A DNA stretch of 64,000 bases, taken from assembly GCF_002968335.2 (NCBI RefSeq), contig NZ_CP134398.1, forward strand, positions 4,712,001-4,776,000, read 5' to 3'. The position numbers were made by a program, and so were the translations under genes. Under the pieces are notes generated by a model, which made no database searches, had not been told where the DNA came from, and worked only from the letters and a program-made list of their open reading frames with translations. This document shows, in pieces, positions 38,765-46,967 of this stretch. The DNA comes from Mycobacterium sp. ITM-2016-00316. GTDB taxonomy: Bacteria; Actinomycetota; Actinomycetes; Mycobacteriales; Mycobacteriaceae. Each line of letters opens with the position of its first letter. Positions within the stretch are counted from its first letter, which is position 1.

Positions 38765-40456
38765 ATGGCCAATGACGAGAAACCCGACGATGTCATCGCG
38801 CACTTCGAGCTGCTGGCCTCGGCGCTTTCGGGCAGAACGCTTCGCGTCGTCCGCGGTGAACCCGGTGAGCCATGTTGGACGGACGGGAAACTCGTCTACG
38901 TCGATGACACCCAGAATGAACACGAGCAGGTTGCTTCGATACTCGTCCAGGCATCGCTCATATCGGCGGGAAGCCTTGCACCGGACGTGCTGCGAGCACT
39001 CACCAGACGCGGCAGGCTCGCCGAGCGTTACCTCGCAGTGGAAGCGCACCGGGCGCTGGACGCGAACAGCGCAGTCCTCCCCCCTATGATGCACCCGCTG
39101 ATCGACCGCACCCTCGCAACGCGATCCCGCTCACCAACTCAATCGCTGACGATTGCGAGGGCGAAAGGAGAGCTTGCGCCGTTGCCGCCCGCCTTCGGAA
39201 CCCTCAACGTCAAAGCCGCGCTCACCGCTGCTGCGCAAACAGCAGGCACGCGGGAGGACGGACTGCCTCACGCACCGAAGCAACAGAACGAGGCGCTGGA
39301 GGACCTCGACGATGACGACTTTGATGACGGTGACGCGGGCGCGGCGGTCGACATGTTCTCAGCGGGTGGAGTTTCCGGCATTTTTGGACGCTTATTACAA
39401 CGACTGCTCAAGTCGGTGCGACGCCGCGAGCCAGGCGGCGGAAACCCCGGCACGGACTCGCCTACCCACCTATCACGCGGCCTCGCGCATCGCCGAGGAA
39501 GTGGTGTCCTATCCGAGGCCACGACGGGCACCATCGACGGTGACGCACCCAGCGACGGCGGCACCAAGTACCCCGAATGGGACACGAGGCGCAAGGCATA
39601 CCGCCGAGACTGGTGCACCGTCAACGAAATCGAACCACCCACCAGGGAAGTGGGCGAGACAGGCTCACCCGACACCACTCGCCTTCGTCATTCGCTCGGG
39701 CGACTCGCCCTCGGACTCGACCAGGTGCACCGGCGATCACACGGTGACGACATCGACATCGACGCGGCCATCGAATCCCACGTTCAAGCCATGGCGTCAT
39801 CAACGCCCGATGAGAACGTCTACATCGACAGCTTGCGCCGCCGACGCGATCTCTCGGTGATGGTGCTGCTGGACATCTCCGGTTCTGCTGCTGAGCCTGA
39901 TGGTTTCGGCAGCAGCGTGCACGAACGTCAATGTGCCGCAGCAGCCGCCATCACCTCGACTCTCCACGATCTCGGCGACCGCACCGGTCTGTACGCCTAC
40001 AACTCGCAGGGACGCTCATCGGTACAGATGGTCCCCATCAAACGCTTCGATGACCGGTTCAATGCCGACACCATGCGCCGTCTCCAGCGGTTGACCCCCA
40101 GCGCGTACTCACGGCTTGGAGCGGCCATACGTCACGGCGCGGCGGTCCTGGAATCGCAGGGTGGCACATCGCGGCGATTACTCATCGTTCTCTCCGACGG
40201 ACTGGCATACGACCACGGCTATGACAAGGGATGTGGCGCAGCCGACGCTCGACGGGCACTCGCAGAAGCCCGTAACCGTGGCACCGGTGGACTGTGCCTG
40301 ACCTTCGGCGCGAACGCCGATGAAGACTCCCTGGAACGTGTGTTCGGAACAGCAGCGCACGCAACTGTTTTCCATCAAACGCAACTGGCACACACTGTCG
40401 GTGCGCTCGTCTACTTAGCCCTGAGATCAGCCGACGTTCGCCGACGAGTGTCCTGA
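38765..40456 (+). CDS. VWA-domain protein of NorD/CoxE type
   Basis: A 563-residue soluble protein. The first 350 residues include an acidic stretch EDLDDDDFDDGDAGAAVD and a basic low-complexity middle. The C-terminal VWA domain has the MIDAS triad: DISGS at about 370-374 and SDG near 477-479, with LAYDHGYDKGC following as in NorD. NorD-like proteins work with a MoxR/NorQ AAA ATPase to insert metals or remodel client enzymes (nitric-oxide reductase, CO dehydrogenase, Rubisco). The next gene is exactly such an ATPase. No client metalloenzyme gene lies in the island. Codon use is visibly more A/T-rich than in the flanking genes, in keeping with transfer. Confidence 0.85.
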   Translation: MANDEKPDDVIAHFELLASALSGRTLRVVRGEPGEPCWTDGKLVYVDDTQNEHEQVASILVQASLISAGSLAPDVLRALTRRGRLAERYLAVEAHRALDANSAVLPPMMHPLIDRTLATRSRSPTQSLTIARAKGELAPLPPAFGTLNVKAALTAAAQTAGTREDGLPHAPKQQNEALEDLDDDDFDDGDAGAAVDMFSAGGVSGIFGRLLQRLLKSVRRREPGGGNPGTDSPTHLSRGLAHRRGSGVLSEATTGTIDGDAPSDGGTKYPEWDTRRKAYRRDWCTVNEIEPPTREVGETGSPDTTRLRHSLGRLALGLDQVHRRSHGDDIDIDAAIESHVQAMASSTPDENVYIDSLRRRRDLSVMVLLDISGSAAEPDGFGSSVHERQCAAAAAITSTLHDLGDRTGLYAYNSQGRSSVQMVPIKRFDDRFNADTMRRLQRLTPSAYSRLGAAIRHGAAVLESQGGTSRRLLIVLSDGLAYDHGYDKGCGAADARRALAEARNRGTGGLCLTFGANADEDSLERVFGTAAHATVFHQTQLAHTVGALVYLALRSADVRRRVS

Positions 40457-40501
40457 CCTCTTCTCGGCGAACCGCCACTCACCCGCCACAGAAAGGCACC
40501 A

Positions 40502-41356
40502 ATGACCGCCGTCGACACCAACCACTTCGTGACCGACCCCGCGAAGCCGCGCACCCAACGCCCCTTCTACGCAGCGAACGGCAATGAAGAGCAATACTTC
40601 ACAGCCGCCTACCGGCAAGGCTTATCCATCGTCCTGAAAGGACCGACCGGCTGCGGAAAGACGCGCTTCGTCGAAGCGATGGCCCACGACCTCAACCGAC
40701 CACTGATCACCGTGTCGTGCCACGACGACCTGACCACCGCCGATCTCGTTGGCCGCTTCCACCTACGCGGCGGTGAAACCGAGTGGGTCGATGGCCCCCT
40801 CACCCGCGCCGTCCGCGAAGGAGCCATCTGCTATCTCGACGAAGTAGTGGAAGCCCGACAGGACACCACAGTGGTCCTGCACCCGCTGGCCGACCACCGC
40901 CGACAACTCCCCATCGAAAGACTGGGAATAACCCTTGATGCGGCGGACGGTTTCGGACTGGTTGTGTCGTACAACCCCGGCTACCAGAGCGTTCTCAAAG
41001 ACCTCAAAGACTCGACCCGCCAACGGATGGTCGCCATCGAGTTCGGCTTTCCCGCACCCGAGATCGAACAGCAGATCCTCATGGAGGAGGCCGAAATCTC
41101 TCGCGATGTCGCCGCAACACTCGTCCGATTTGGCCAAGGCATAAGACGATTGGAAACCCCCGGACTACGCGAGGTTGCATCGACGCGGGTGTTGATCGCA
41201 GCAGGACGACTCATCGCCGAAGGTCTCACACCTCACGAAGCCGCACAGATCGCCATCGCCGCACCCCTCAGCGACGACCCCACTGTGCAGGCCGGGCTCA
41301 TGAAAATGATTGATGTGTACGTCGCCCGGCCTGCGGGTCGAGAAGCGGGCGAATGA
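40502..41356 (+). CDS. MoxR/NorQ/CbbQ-type AAA+ ATPase
   Basis: A 284-residue AAA+ ATPase. Walker A is GPTGCGKT (about residues 47-54), Walker B is ICYLDEV (catalytic Glu near 114), and sensor-1 lies in VVSYNPGYQS near 155. DLTTADLVGRFHLRGGETEWVDGPLTRAVREG is characteristic of NorQ/CbbQ. These ring ATPases act with VWA partners as metallochaperones or activases. A GAAAGGCACC ribosome-binding site precedes the ATG, 45 bp after the VWA gene. Its stop overlaps the ATG of the SDR fragment (ATGA), so the three genes formed one operon. Confidence 0.92.
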   Translation: MTAVDTNHFVTDPAKPRTQRPFYAANGNEEQYFTAAYRQGLSIVLKGPTGCGKTRFVEAMAHDLNRPLITVSCHDDLTTADLVGRFHLRGGETEWVDGPLTRAVREGAICYLDEVVEARQDTTVVLHPLADHRRQLPIERLGITLDAADGFGLVVSYNPGYQSVLKDLKDSTRQRMVAIEFGFPAPEIEQQILMEEAEISRDVAATLVRFGQGIRRLETPGLREVASTRVLIAAGRLIAEGLTPHEAAQIAIAAPLSDDPTVQAGLMKMIDVYVARPAGREAGE

Positions 41357-42160
41357 AGGGGGTCTGTGTCATCACCGGCGGCGTGGGCGGCATGGGGTTC
41401 GCCACCGCGAGCATCGTCGGGCGTGAGCAGTTCGTGGTAGTCAGTGACATCAGCGAACAACGACTCGCCAGCGGTGTCGCAGAGTTGAGACGCCAGGGGA
41501 TCGATTGCGAGGGCGTCGTCTGTGACATCACCGACTCGGACTCGGCGAGTCGACTAATCGGCGAGTCGAACCAGCACGGAACAGTCACCTCGGTCGTCCA
41601 CACTGCTGGCGTGAGTCCCAGTATGGGGGATGCCGAGCGCGCATCATGCGCATAAACGCGCTGGGCACTCGCAACGTCACTGAGGGGTTCCTGTCCAGTG
41701 CTCACGAGCGATTCGCCATCGTGAACATCGCCTCTGTGGCCGCACACATGCTGCCCGATCTACTCGTCCCGAGAAGGCACTTCGCCAAGGCTCTCCACGA
41801 CGAGACCGACTTCATGACCGCCATGATGCGATGGTGCGATGGTGGAAGATCGCTCCACCGAACCTCAGACCGGGAATGGCGTACTCGATCAGCAAGAATT
41901 TCGTGCTTTGGTACACCGCATCTCAAACTAGACGTTTCGGCGACAACGGAACTCGTGTCGTTTCGGTATCGCCGGGATCAATCGACACGGACATGGGACG
42001 GCTAGAAGAGCGGACCGGTTCTGGGCGATGCTGCGATTTGCGGCGCTGAAACGTTTCGGTAGCCCGGAAGAGATTGCACAGCTCCTAGCCTTCTGTTCAA
42101 GCGCAAAGGCAGGCTATCTCACAGGCGTCGACATACCCTGCGGCACAACGATCATCCTTC
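41353..42160 (+). pseudogene. SDR (3-oxoacyl-ACP-reductase type) broken by frame changes
   Basis: A short-chain dehydrogenase spread over three successive frame changes. Segment 1 (41353-41655) gives ITGGVGGMGFATAS and VVHTAGVSPS. Segment 2 (from 41646) gives INALGTRNV, FAIVNIASVAAHM with the catalytic Ser. Segment 3 (from 41831) gives MAYSISKNFVLWYTASQTRR with the catalytic Tyr-x3-Lys, and VSPGSIDTDM. Segment 4 (from 42028) gives FGSPEEIAQLLAFCSS and YLTGVDIPCG. Order is that of an intact 250-residue enzyme, so the breaks are recent enough to reconstruct. It overlaps the ATPase gene end. It is the clearest sign that the island is decaying, unless the frameshifts are sequencing errors. Confidence 0.82.
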
Positions 42161-42691
42161 TGCTCAATCTCATCACGCCGATGCTGCCGGAGCCGCAACG
42201 GCGACACGGCGGAGCCTCGGCGAGATCGACTTCGAGATCACTCGCCGTAATAATCTGCAACCCATTGACTTCCACGTGCATCTTGATGAGCTCTTCATGC
42301 TGCTACCTGGTCAGCCACGGCGGACACTTCGGCGCACCAGGTGGCGTGCCCCACGCAGCCGCGCGGGCCGTCACGAGTCCGATGTCCCTTGCCTACCGTT
42401 TCTTAGATCCCTGCTGCTCGCCCGTTTACCCCAGAAAGACACCCTGATGAGCACCAGCAAACCGACACCTGCCGGTCAGCGGCCTCGCCAACGTGACGGA
42501 CAGTTCCACAACTGCGCTCACGCGCGTAGACACTGAAATCCGTCGAGCCCTTGGCATTAAACGCGCAAGTACGACGAGGACCTGGATGAGGTTGCGGACC
42601 GTCTTGACGCCGCCATCCAAGGCACTGCGGACGCACTGCGGACTGGCTAAAGCCCGATCCGCTAAAACCGCCCTGAACTGCTCGAACTCTG
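42161..42691. other. degenerate right end of the island
   Basis: 531 bp without an intact gene. It includes remnants of the SDR tail, about 400 bp with no recognisable frame, the integrase fragment at 42567-42650 and 35 bp up to the attL repeat. The protein frames here (for example the one from 42276) show no family features. Confidence 0.65.
42567..42650 (+). pseudogene. tyrosine integrase C-terminal remnant
   Basis: A 27-codon frame ending in TAA: KYDEDLDEVADRLDAA then IQGTADALRTG. The phrase YxEDLDEVADRLDAA is the usual last helix of actinobacterial phage-type tyrosine integrases (after the catalytic Tyr, which would lie just upstream). A stop codon precedes it in frame, so the rest of the gene is lost. 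It ends 35 bp from the attL repeat, the customary position of an integrase in a tRNA-targeted element. Confidence 0.55.
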
Positions 42692-42739
42692 TGGAGCTAA
42701 GGGGAATCGAACCCCTGACCTTCTCGATGCGAACGAGAC
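42685..42739 (-). repeat. attL repeat at the intact tRNA-Ala 3' end
   Basis: The copy of the 55-bp direct repeat that belongs to the intact tRNA-Ala gene: it covers the 3' half of the tRNA from the anticodon region to the discriminator, plus seven bases downstream. It differs from 36432-36486 at three positions. Confidence 0.85.
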
Positions 42740-42764
42740 GCGCTACCAACTGCGCTATAGCCCC
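42692..42764 (-). tRNA. alaT: tRNA-Ala (anticodon CGC)
   Basis: A 73-base tRNA read on the minus strand from 42764 to 42692. The acceptor stem GGGGCTA pairs with TAGCTCC, including the G3:U70 wobble that identifies alanine tRNAs. The D-arm contains AGTTGGTA, the anticodon loop is TTCGCAT (anticodon CGC, decoding GCG), and the T-arm has TTCGATT. The discriminator base is A. CCA is not encoded. It lies 50 bp downstream of glpR on the same strand and is the integration site of the adjacent island. Confidence 0.95.
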
Positions 42765-42814
42765 TTGACCGATAGCAGGCTACCAGGAACACCTGCGGCA
42801 GCCGAAACCGGTGG

Positions 42815-43879
42815 TTACTGCCCCGCCGCCCGCGGCAGGTCGTACTCGCGGGCGAACCGGGCGTACTCCAGATGCTCGAAGGCCGGGTCCTCGTCGTCGA
42901 TCTCCAGCACGGCCGCACCGGGGCGGCGCAGCCGCGAGGGGACGACGTCGAAGTCGCCGTCTTCGGTGTTCTCGACACCCAGCCGGGACCGCATCATCCG
43001 CTGCGCGCGCCGCCGGCGCACCTGCTCCTCGATGCGGGTCTGACGCCGCAGGTAACCCAGGTACAGCACGGTCACCGTGGCCACCGAGCCGACCACCCAC
43101 CACAGCCCGGGCGTCACCACCGCGGCAAGCACCGCGGAGAGCACCAGCAGCGCCGACATCGACATCAGCACACGCTTACGGAAGGCGTACTTGCGGGCGC
43201 TCACCGCCTGCGCGGTCTTGGATTCGTAACGGTTGCGCCGCGCCGAGGCCATCGACTCGGCCAGTTCGGGCTCGTTGTCGGCCTCGGCTTCCAGACCGGA
43301 CGAGTCCTCGACGTACTCGTAGTCGTCGTCGGCCGCAAGGTCGTCCTCGGTGAGGTCATCCTCGGTGATCGGCTGCTCGGCGTCGGCCATCTCATCGGCG
43401 GTCTCGGCGACCGGCTGCGGCGCCGCCTCGGGCTCCGGGGCGTCGAAATCGAGGGTCAGCTCTTCGGTCACCGGGCCGGCCTGTTCCTGACGGAACGAAT
43501 CGCCGATGGGCAGGGCGCCGGAGTCCTCGTCGACGATGTCGACATCGAGGTAGGGCGATTCGGCCGACTCTTCAGCAGCGGCGGCCAGCACCACGGCACG
43601 CCGGCGTGACGACTCGTCGGCAGATCCGTCGTCGCGATCGTCGGCGTACTCACCTTCGTACTCGTCGGCCGGCTGCCAGTGCGGGTCGCTGTTGTGGCCG
43701 GCCGACGCGCGCGGACGCCGAAGCCGGGCATTGCGCCCGGAATTGAGCACGCGAGTCGCCAGCGCGACATCGCTTGTGCGCCGGACATTGTCGCGTTTGC
43801 TCACCAGCATCGGCACCAGCACGAAGAGCCAGAGCACGACGAGGGAGATCCACAACAGAGATTGGGGGATGCTTGGCAT
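42815..43879 (-). CDS. glpR: GlpR-like membrane receptor of the gephyrin-like divisome protein
   Basis: A 354-residue membrane protein. It has one N-terminal helix (LLWISLVVLWLFVLVPMLV), a long acidic disordered region (about residues 70-210, with Glu/Asp/Ala repeats), then two helices around 234-280 (VLMSMSALLVLSAVLAAVV, LWWVVGSVATVTVLYLGYL). A basic RRRRAQRM cytosolic segment follows. The position next to the moeA-like gene matches the corynebacterial Glp/GlpR pair, in which GlpR anchors FtsZ-binding Glp at the septum; the assignment rests on synteny and topology. A 207-bp gap with a perfect inverted repeat precedes it. Confidence 0.72.
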   Translation of the reverse strand: MPSIPQSLLWISLVVLWLFVLVPMLVSKRDNVRRTSDVALATRVLNSGRNARLRRPRASAGHNSDPHWQPADEYEGEYADDRDDGSADESSRRRAVVLAAAAEESAESPYLDVDIVDEDSGALPIGDSFRQEQAGPVTEELTLDFDAPEPEAAPQPVAETADEMADAEQPITEDDLTEDDLAADDDYEYVEDSSGLEAEADNEPELAESMASARRNRYESKTAQAVSARKYAFRKRVLMSMSALLVLSAVLAAVVTPGLWWVVGSVATVTVLYLGYLRRQTRIEEQVRRRRAQRMMRSRLGVENTEDGDFDVVPSRLRRPGAAVLEIDDEDPAFEHLEYARFAREYDLPRAAGQ

Positions 43880-43946
43880 GACGCCTTTCCTTTCCCCTTC
43901 AGGCTAGGTCCGTGACCAGCGCATCCGTAGGCGGCGCGCCGAGGTC

Positions 43947-43964
43947 AATTACACACCTGTAATT
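43947..43964. promoter_or_regulatory. inverted repeat upstream of glpR
   Basis: AATTACA-CACC-TGTAATT, a perfect seven-base-arm inverted repeat, 68-85 bp upstream of the glpR ATG. The surrounding 100 bp are A/T-rich for this genome and surely hold the promoter. A DNA-binding protein is likely but not identified. Confidence 0.4.
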
Positions 43965-44086
43965 CGCTGGATACAAGCACCATTAGCCACATAAGTCACA
44001 CGAGTAACAATTAACCGTGTCGAGAAACGCGAAATTGCGGCATTCCCCTCGTGTGGACGACCGGTACGCGAGTTTCGCGCACAGGT

Positions 44087-44740
44087 TCAGGTCCAGCTCG
44101 CCCGGCCCGAGCGCACCAACTTCGCGGCCACCGAGCCTTCGACCTCCTCGACGGTGATCGCCACCAGCAGGTGGTCGCGCCAAGCGCCGTCCACATCGAG
44201 ATACCGCTTGAGCAGGCCTTCCTCCCGAAATCCCGCTCTGGCCAGCACTGCCCGGCTGACCGCATTCTCGGGCCGCACCGTCGCCTCCACGCGGTGCAAC
44301 ATCACCGGGCCGAAGGCATGGTCGAGCCCCAGCGCCAGCGCCGCGGTGGCCACGCCGGCACCGGTGAGATGCTTGGCGACCCAATAGCCGATCCATGCCG
44401 AGCGCAGCGCGCCGTGTGTCACATTGCCGATGGTGATCTGGCCGGCGAACTGCCCGTCGACTTCGATGACGAACGGCAGCATCCGGCCCCGCCGCGCCTC
44501 CCCCCGCAGACCCGAACACACCGCGGGCCACGACGAAAGTGCGTGGCGCAGTTCCCAACTCACCTCAGAGCTGGGCTCCCAGGGTTCCAGATGCGCACGA
44601 TCGGCCAGCCGCAACCTGCTCCACTGGGCGCCGTCTCGCAGCCGGACCGGGCGCAGACCCACCAGTCCCGCCGGGACCCGGATGGGCCCCACCGGCACCG
44701 GCCATCCGGGATGGGCCGGACTGGTCCGCCAGCGATTCAT
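44087..44740 (-). CDS. rimJ: RimJ-type GNAT acetyltransferase
   Basis: A 217-residue GNAT-family acetyltransferase of the RimJ/RimL group, which modify N-terminal Ala/Ser of ribosomal and other proteins. The core includes LRPVRLRDGAQWSRLRLADR, GQITIGNVTHGALRSAWIGYW and the acetyl-CoA loop LTGAGVATAALALGLDHAF. ENAVSRAVLARAGFREEG near residue 178 is the conserved family ending. It shares one base with the moeA-like stop (TGATG). The gene lies between glp(moeA) and glpR, so the acetyltransferase may act on a division protein; that is inference. Confidence 0.9.
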   Translation of the reverse strand: MNRWRTSPAHPGWPVPVGPIRVPAGLVGLRPVRLRDGAQWSRLRLADRAHLEPWEPSSEVSWELRHALSSWPAVCSGLRGEARRGRMLPFVIEVDGQFAGQITIGNVTHGALRSAWIGYWVAKHLTGAGVATAALALGLDHAFGPVMLHRVEATVRPENAVSRAVLARAGFREEGLLKRYLDVDGAWRDHLLVAITVEEVEGSVAAKLVRSGRASWT

Positions 44741-45993
44741 CAGCCGCGTTGCGCAAGGAAGGCGACGTCGACGACCTCGCCGGTACGGATCTGCTCGGCT
44801 TCGCTGGGCACGACGACCAGGCAGTTCGCCTCGGCCAGGGTGGCCAGCAAATGCGAGGACGCCCCGGGCGCGCCGCCGAGCGCCTGCACCAGATACTCGC
44901 CGGTGTCCTGATCGCGCATGAGCTGCCCGCGCAGGAATCCCTTGCGGCCTGCCACCGAGGAGATCGGGGCCAGCGTGCGGGCCTGGATCACCCGGCGCAT
45001 CGGCTGACGCTTACCCAGCGACATCCGGATCAGCGGACGCACCATCACCTCGAAGACCACCAGCGCGCTGACGGGGTTGGCCGGCAGCAGGAACACCGGA
45101 ACACCGTCACGACCCAGCTGCCCGAAACCCTGCACCGACCCGGGGTGCATCGCGATCCGCACCACTTCCATCTCACCGAGCTCGGACAGCACCGCACGCA
45201 CGGCTTCGGCCGCGGCACCTCCGACGGCGCCGGCGATCACCAACACCTCCGAGCGGCTGATCTGCCCCTCGACGACTTCGCGGAGCTTCGCGGGGTCGGT
45301 GTCGACGATGCCGACGCGGTTCACCTCGGCACCGGCGTCCCGGCCGGCGGCGGCCAGCGCATAGGAGTTCACGTCGTAGACCTGACCGTTGCCCGGGGTC
45401 CGGGACACGTCGACGAGTTCGCCCCCCACCGAGAGCACTGTCATCCGGGGACGCGGATGCACCATCACCTTGTCGCGGCCCACCGCGGCGAGCAATCCCA
45501 CCTGTGCGGCGCCGATGATCGTGCCGGCCCGCACCGCGACATCGCCGGGCTGCACATCGTCGCCGGTGCGGCGCACGTACGCACCGGAGCGCACGCCACG
45601 AAGCACCCGCACCCGGGACTCGCCACCATCGGTCCAGCGCAGCGGCAGCACGGCATCGGCGAGGGTGGGCATCGGCGCACCGGTCTGCACGCGGGCTGCC
45701 TGGCGCGGCTGCAACCGGCTGGGCGTCCGCGCACCGGCCTCGATCTCGCCCACCACCGGCAGGCTCACCTCGCGGTTGAGACCGTCGTCATCGGTGCCGC
45801 CCACCGAGAGCACATCGACGCTGCGCACCGCGTAGCCATCGATCGCCGCCTGGTCGAATCCCGGCAACGGCCTTTCGGTGACCACCTCTTCGGCGCACAT
45901 CAGACCCTGGGATTCGGCGATGGCCACCCGCACCGGCCGGGGAGCCACCGCAGCCGCCGCTACTCGAGCCTGCTGCTCCTCAACCGACCGCAC
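44740..45993 (-). CDS. glp: MoeA-like / gephyrin-like protein (Glp)
   Basis: A 417-residue MoeA-family protein. Domains in order are the N-terminal linker (VEEQQARVAAAAVA), the MoeA core with QAARVQTGAPMPTLADAVLP, the MogA-like domain with VLSVGGELVDVSRTPGNGQVYDVNSY, and a C-terminal beta barrel. In molybdenum-cofactor synthesis MoeA inserts Mo, but the corynebacterial/mycobacterial copy beside galU is reported to bind FtsZ and its receptor GlpR, acting in division. GTG start at 45993. The partner glpR and rimJ lie downstream on the same strand, and galU is 39 bp upstream. Divisome function is favoured by context; catalytic function is not excluded. Confidence 0.85.
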   Translation of the reverse strand: MRSVEEQQARVAAAAVAPRPVRVAIAESQGLMCAEEVVTERPLPGFDQAAIDGYAVRSVDVLSVGGTDDDGLNREVSLPVVGEIEAGARTPSRLQPRQAARVQTGAPMPTLADAVLPLRWTDGGESRVRVLRGVRSGAYVRRTGDDVQPGDVAVRAGTIIGAAQVGLLAAVGRDKVMVHPRPRMTVLSVGGELVDVSRTPGNGQVYDVNSYALAAAGRDAGAEVNRVGIVDTDPAKLREVVEGQISRSEVLVIAGAVGGAAAEAVRAVLSELGEMEVVRIAMHPGSVQGFGQLGRDGVPVFLLPANPVSALVVFEVMVRPLIRMSLGKRQPMRRVIQARTLAPISSVAGRKGFLRGQLMRDQDTGEYLVQALGGAPGASSHLLATLAEANCLVVVPSEAEQIRTGEVVDVAFLAQRG

Positions 45994-46032
45994 CGCATGC
46001 CTTTCTCCTGTCCAAGACCCGCCGTGCTGTCG

Positions 46033-46944
46033 TTAATCCGCAGCCAGGCCCAATCGCTCGACCAACCAGCGCCGCAGTTCCGGTCCGTAGTCGTCGCGTT
46101 CTAGCGCAAAGTCAACCGCAGCCTTGAGGTAGCCGCCGGGATTTCCCAAGTCGTGTCGGGAGCCGCGGTGCACCACCACGTGCACGGGATGGCCCTCGGC
46201 GATCAGCAGGGCGATGGCGTCGGTCAGCTGAATTTCGCCGCCGACACCTCTGTCGACCCGGCGCAGCGCGTCGAAGATCGCACGGTCGAGCACATAGCGG
46301 CCGGCCGCGGCGAAGTGCGACGGCGCGTCCTCGGCCTTGGGCTTCTCGACCATGCCCTTGACCTTGAGCACATTCGGGTTCGCCGCGTCGGGCACCACCT
46401 CGACGTCGAACACGCCGTAGGCACTGATCTCGTCGCCGGGAACCTCGATGGCGCACAGCACCGTTCCGCCGCGCTTGGCGCGGACCTTCGACATCGTCTC
46501 CAGGACGCCGGTCGGCAACACCAGATCGTCGGGCAGCAGCACGGCGATGGCGTCTTCGTCGGGCAGCAGACTGGCCTCGACGCAGCCCACCGCGTGACCC
46601 AGACCGAGCGGTTCGGCCTGCACCACGGCCTCCACCTTGATCAGGGCGGGTGCGCGGCGCACCTTTTCGAGCATCACGTGCTTGCCGCGTGCTTCCAGCG
46701 TGCCCTCGAGTACCAGGTCCTCGACGAAGTGCGCGACGACGCCGTCCTTGCCCTCGGAGGTGATGATGATCAGCCGCTCGGCACCGGCTTCGGCGGCCTC
46801 GGCCGCCACCAGCTCGATGCCCGGAGTGTCGACCACCGGAAGCAGTTCCTTAGGGACCGTCTTGGTCGCCGGGAGAAATCTGGTTCCCAGACCTGCCGCG
46901 GGGACGACAGCTGTCCGCGGAATCGGTACAAGTGCCTGTGCCAT
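46033..46944 (-). CDS. galU: UTP-glucose-1-phosphate uridylyltransferase
   Basis: Forms UDP-glucose for trehalose, glycogen-like glucans and cell-wall galactan precursors. From ATG 46944 the protein has 303 residues; the upstream 20 codons are not protein-like. The nucleotide loop is PAAGLGTRFLPATKTVPKE near residues 14-32. LLPDDLVLP, the EKPKAEDAPSHFAAAGRYVL segment and GGEIQLTDAI are characteristic of GalU. It lies directly upstream of the glp gene and is divergent from the folate cyclo-ligase over about 23 bp when the GTG at 46968 is used. Confidence 0.95.
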   Translation of the reverse strand: MAQALVPIPRTAVVPAAGLGTRFLPATKTVPKELLPVVDTPGIELVAAEAAEAGAERLIIITSEGKDGVVAHFVEDLVLEGTLEARGKHVMLEKVRRAPALIKVEAVVQAEPLGLGHAVGCVEASLLPDEDAIAVLLPDDLVLPTGVLETMSKVRAKRGGTVLCAIEVPGDEISAYGVFDVEVVPDAANPNVLKVKGMVEKPKAEDAPSHFAAAGRYVLDRAIFDALRRVDRGVGGEIQLTDAIALLIAEGHPVHVVVHRGSRHDLGNPGGYLKAAVDFALERDDYGPELRRWLVERLGLAAD

Positions 46945-46967
46945 CGTTGACACACTAATGCCCAACG

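Larger units (their letters stand above)
36432..42739. mobile_element. decayed integrative element in tRNA-Ala(CGC)
   Basis: A 6.3-kb island bounded by a 55-bp direct repeat with three mismatches. One copy (42685-42739) lies across the 3' end of the intact tRNA-Ala; the other (36432-36486) is an orphan 3' half, the usual result of site-specific integration into a tRNA. Inside are a TetR gene, an AveC-like gene, a VWA gene, a MoxR ATPase, a broken SDR, and a 27-codon integrase remnant 35 bp from the tRNA-side repeat. The flanking DNA is conserved backbone (LLM operon on the left, glpR on the right). The element lacks a functional integrase, so it is immobile. Confidence 0.8.

Noticed and set aside
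44539..46104. 521-residue plus-strand frame opposite moeA-like gene
   Set aside because: His/Gly/Gln-rich shadow without motifs; the minus strand has a clear MoeA-family gene.
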